From NCBI GenBank assembly GCA_029260655.1, contig JAJDCU010000059.1, positions 44,860 through 108,859 of the forward strand: a DNA stretch of 64,000 nt, in the 5' to 3' direction. The notes under the pieces were generated by a model. That model saw nothing but the letters and a program-made list of their open reading frames with translations. It was not told the DNA's origin and ran no database searches. The position numbers and the translations under genes were made by a program. Numbering within the stretch: position 1 is the stretch's first letter; every line of letters starts with the position of its first letter. Positions 62,106-64,000 of the stretch are shown one piece after another. This DNA is from Phycisphaeraceae bacterium (GTDB lineage: Bacteria; Planctomycetota; Phycisphaerae; Phycisphaerales; Phycisphaeraceae).

Positions 62106-63812
62106 TCAGGAGCGCGGACGACGGATCAGCAGTGTACAGGTCAGCCCAAGCACCGCGCCGCAAGCGGGCTCCGGGACGACCACGGCGCCGTCGCCCATCG
62201 CCGGGGTCCCCGGCGGTGTCCCGGCGTTCCAATTGCCAAGTACGACGTTCAGATCCTCGATACCGATGAAGCCCGGGTTCAACGGGTCGTCGAAAGCGTC
62301 GCCTTGCAGCAGGTCGCCGGGGGTGACCGTCTGGTTCCAATTGCCTAAGACCAGGTTCAGGTCCTCGATGCCGACGAAGCCGTCGGCGTTGAGGTCGCCT
62401 GTGAGCGGCGGGAACAGAGACCCGGTGTTGTTGTAGGCGACGTCGTCCATAAAGATCGTAGCGTTGTTGTCGCCGTGGAAGAAGATCGAATCCATGGTGA
62501 GCGTTGGGCCGGTGATGACTCCGTCGCCGAAGACCCAGGCCTCCCACTGGGCGGGGTCGTCCAGGTCCCATTGGTAGAGGTGCCATTGGCCGTCGGCGAT
62601 GACAGACTGAAGGGTGCCGCGGTCTGCGCTGGCTGGGTCGTCCAATCCGATCTGCACGCTGACGCCGGGTGTGTCGGTCATGAGCCAGAAGCCGATCCAA
62701 CCGTCGGCGGTGATCGGCGTGTTGTTGGCGGGGCTACCGAAACCCGAGGTGTGCCGGAGCATCCAACCGCCGGCGTCGCCCGTGACGTCGATGCGCTGGG
62801 ACGCGATGCCGCCATGAGACTGGCTAAAGTCGCGATCGGCGGTGGCGGCGAAGATGCCTATGTTGCTGCCGGAGAAAGTCGGGTCGGCGGCGAATGTGCC
62901 CTCGTCCAGTTCGAAGTCCACCAGCGGGACGATCACACCCCCCACCGGCGGCTCCACGACAACGTTTGTCAGCGGAAGGTCGCCGAGCCACTGGGCCATG
63001 TACTGCAAGTGCCGGCTGTGCGCAGCGGCGTCGGAGCCGGTCGCGCCCCAGACGCCGAAGTCGCCAATTTGTGCTTTGCGGTAGAACTGCAGCGTCCCCA
63101 GGCCCGGCTCGTTCACGGAGAACGGCGTCACGCCGACATGTTGCATCAGGTCGTCGGCGGTCTCAGCGGTGTTTGCGTAGGTATAGGTCTGCACCTGCGA
63201 GTGCGAAACGATCATCGTCTTCTGCGCATTCGCGGCGTCGAGCGCGAAGCGCTTGAAGTCCACCATCTGATAAGCCAGCGGCGTGTGGTCGCTTGCGCTG
63301 GTGAAGCCTGCGTAGAGCGAGTCGGCCAGCAGCAGCCCGTCGATACGGTCGTAGTAAGTTGGCTGCTTGAGTATCTCCCGGACGGCCCCGTAACCGGCGC
63401 TGAACGAAGATACGGCTAGCTGGTCCCATTGGGTGGATGCCGAGAAGTCGGTCTGCGCCCGAAGCACGTCAAGCGCACCATCGAGGACGTTCCCGAACAG
63501 GGCCGGGTCGCCAAACGGGGTGGAGTAGGCCGAGGAGAACCCGCTGTAGGTGACGTTGACAATTACGGCATTGAGATCGGCGTAGCCTGCGTTATTGTTC
63601 ACCGTCGCCGGGTTGCCGTGGAAGTGGACCAACACATCGACGCCGCCCGCGGACAAATCGAAGCTGTCTGGGATGAAGAGCTTGTGATTTAGGCTTGTAG
63701 GCAGCGTGAACGTCCGGCCTGTGACAGCGGGGATCACCTGCGCAAAACCTGGGTCAGCCGTGAGCACAACGGCGGCCAGCCCGATCAAGAAGGCGCCCGC
63801 GCATCGGGGCAT
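62106..63812 (-). CDS. Secreted alpha/beta-hydrolase-like protein with dockerin-like pair and PEP-CTERM-like tail
   Basis: This 568-residue protein has a signal peptide ending at GFAQ (about 25). The first domain (about 30-290) resembles an alpha/beta hydrolase: VDVLVHFHGNPATV and the nucleophile-like SSFSAGYGAV (S-x-S-x-G). A beta-sandwich follows, about 300-470 (FELDEGTFAADPTFSG to FMDDVAYN), resembling a carbohydrate-binding domain. Two EF-hand-like repeats are GDLNADGFVGIEDLN and a second at NPGFIGIEDLN, and the C terminus is PEPACGAVLGLTCTLLIRR. AGGGGG supports ATG 63812; GTG 63821 is in frame. Confidence 0.85.
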   Translation of the reverse strand: MPRCAGAFLIGLAAVVLTADPGFAQVIPAVTGRTFTLPTSLNHKLFIPDSFDLSAGGVDVLVHFHGNPATVNNNAGYADLNAVIVNVTYSGFSSAYSTPFGDPALFGNVLDGALDVLRAQTDFSASTQWDQLAVSSFSAGYGAVREILKQPTYYDRIDGLLLADSLYAGFTSASDHTPLAYQMVDFKRFALDAANAQKTMIVSHSQVQTYTYANTAETADDLMQHVGVTPFSVNEPGLGTLQFYRKAQIGDFGVWGATGSDAAAHSRHLQYMAQWLGDLPLTNVVVEPPVGGVIVPLVDFELDEGTFAADPTFSGSNIGIFAATADRDFSQSHGGIASQRIDVTGDAGGWMLRHTSGFGSPANNTPITADGWIGFWLMTDTPGVSVQIGLDDPASADRGTLQSVIADGQWHLYQWDLDDPAQWEAWVFGDGVITGPTLTMDSIFFHGDNNATIFMDDVAYNNTGSLFPPLTGDLNADGFVGIEDLNLVLGNWNQTVTPGDLLQGDAFDDPLNPGFIGIEDLNVVLGNWNAGTPPGTPAMGDGAVVVPEPACGAVLGLTCTLLIRRPRS

Positions 63813-63849
63813 TACGTTCACCCCCTAATCTGAGCTTATATGACTTCAC

Positions 63850-64000
63850 TCACGCCGTCCGCCGACGACGCATCGCCGCGACCGCGCCCAGACCCCATAG
63901 CGCCAGCGTCCCGGGCTCGGGGACGACCGCGCCAGGCGGCGGCGGGGTGCCGGCGTTCCAGTTGCCAAGCACGATGTTCAGGTCTTCGATGCCGATGAAG
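63850..64000 (-). CDS. C-terminal end of another dockerin-like/PEP-CTERM protein (partial)
   Basis: The visible 49 residues read FIGIEDLNIVLGNWNAGTPP, then PEPGTLALWGLGAVAAMRR with an Arg-rich end and stop at 63850. The start lies beyond the window. It is the fifth such gene in this minus-strand run. Confidence 0.85.
   Translation of the reverse strand, partial: FIGIEDLNIVLGNWNAGTPPPPGAVVPEPGTLALWGLGAVAAMRRRRTA

Overview
The window is high-GC DNA from a bacterium that looks like a planctomycete of the class Phycisphaerae. The evidence is an N-terminal LEPR-XLL surface motif, many exported proteins that end in a dockerin-like EF-hand pair followed by a PEP-CTERM sorting tail, and an XrtA-type exopolysaccharide locus. 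The placement is inferred from these protein features; no rRNA is present to confirm it.

Layout. Positions 1-16241 hold housekeeping and envelope genes: an L,D-transpeptidase, rarA, a heme-c chemoreceptor, a tetrapyrrole cluster (siroheme dehydrogenase, HemX/CcsA-like protein, hemA), a GT-C-like membrane protein, an LtaS-like enzyme, aroK, a DciA-like protein and an SLC13/RCK transporter. Positions 16526-24622 are an exopolysaccharide operon of the kind that accompanies exosortase: priming sugar transferase, Wza-like exporter, Wzz/GumC chain-length protein, ExeA-like ATPase, BY-kinase with a tyrosine-rich tail, a shortened glycosyltransferase-like gene and two unknown envelope proteins. PhoH and a 7TM-HD (PgpH-like) phosphodiesterase follow, then a visibly AT-richer orphan gene. 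Positions 29265-34594 carry a stress protein and three exported proteins. Positions 34690-36790 carry rplI, ssb, rpsF and tRNA-Asp. Positions 36994-43329 hold metabolic genes, including a CobA-HemD fusion and a B12-binding radical SAM protein. Positions 43330-46820 are a repeat-rich accessory stretch with two PEP-CTERM genes. Positions 46821-52353 carry a lipoprotein hydrolase, a Na+/H+ antiporter, a sigma-region-4-like orphan, tRNA-Leu and hscB. From 52469 to the window end, five minus-strand genes encode secreted PEP-CTERM proteins; two of them are giant beta-solenoids built of T5SS/PEP-CTERM-type repeats.

How it fits together. The EPS locus, the PEP-CTERM proteins and the shared EF-hand cassette suggest a coordinated system for building and sorting the extracellular matrix. 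The exosortase gene itself is not in the window.

Most notable non-coding signals: (i) a REPIN-like element present twice, once between ssb and rplI and once inside the rarA reading frame, where it is translated; (ii) a promoter-structure-terminator unit at 13097-13267 that may be an undescribed small RNA; (iii) a direct repeat of the radical SAM gene's 3' end on the far side of a PEP-CTERM gene; (iv) a 317-bp nested inverted-repeat element; and (v) a perfect 19-bp hairpin at 45328-45370.
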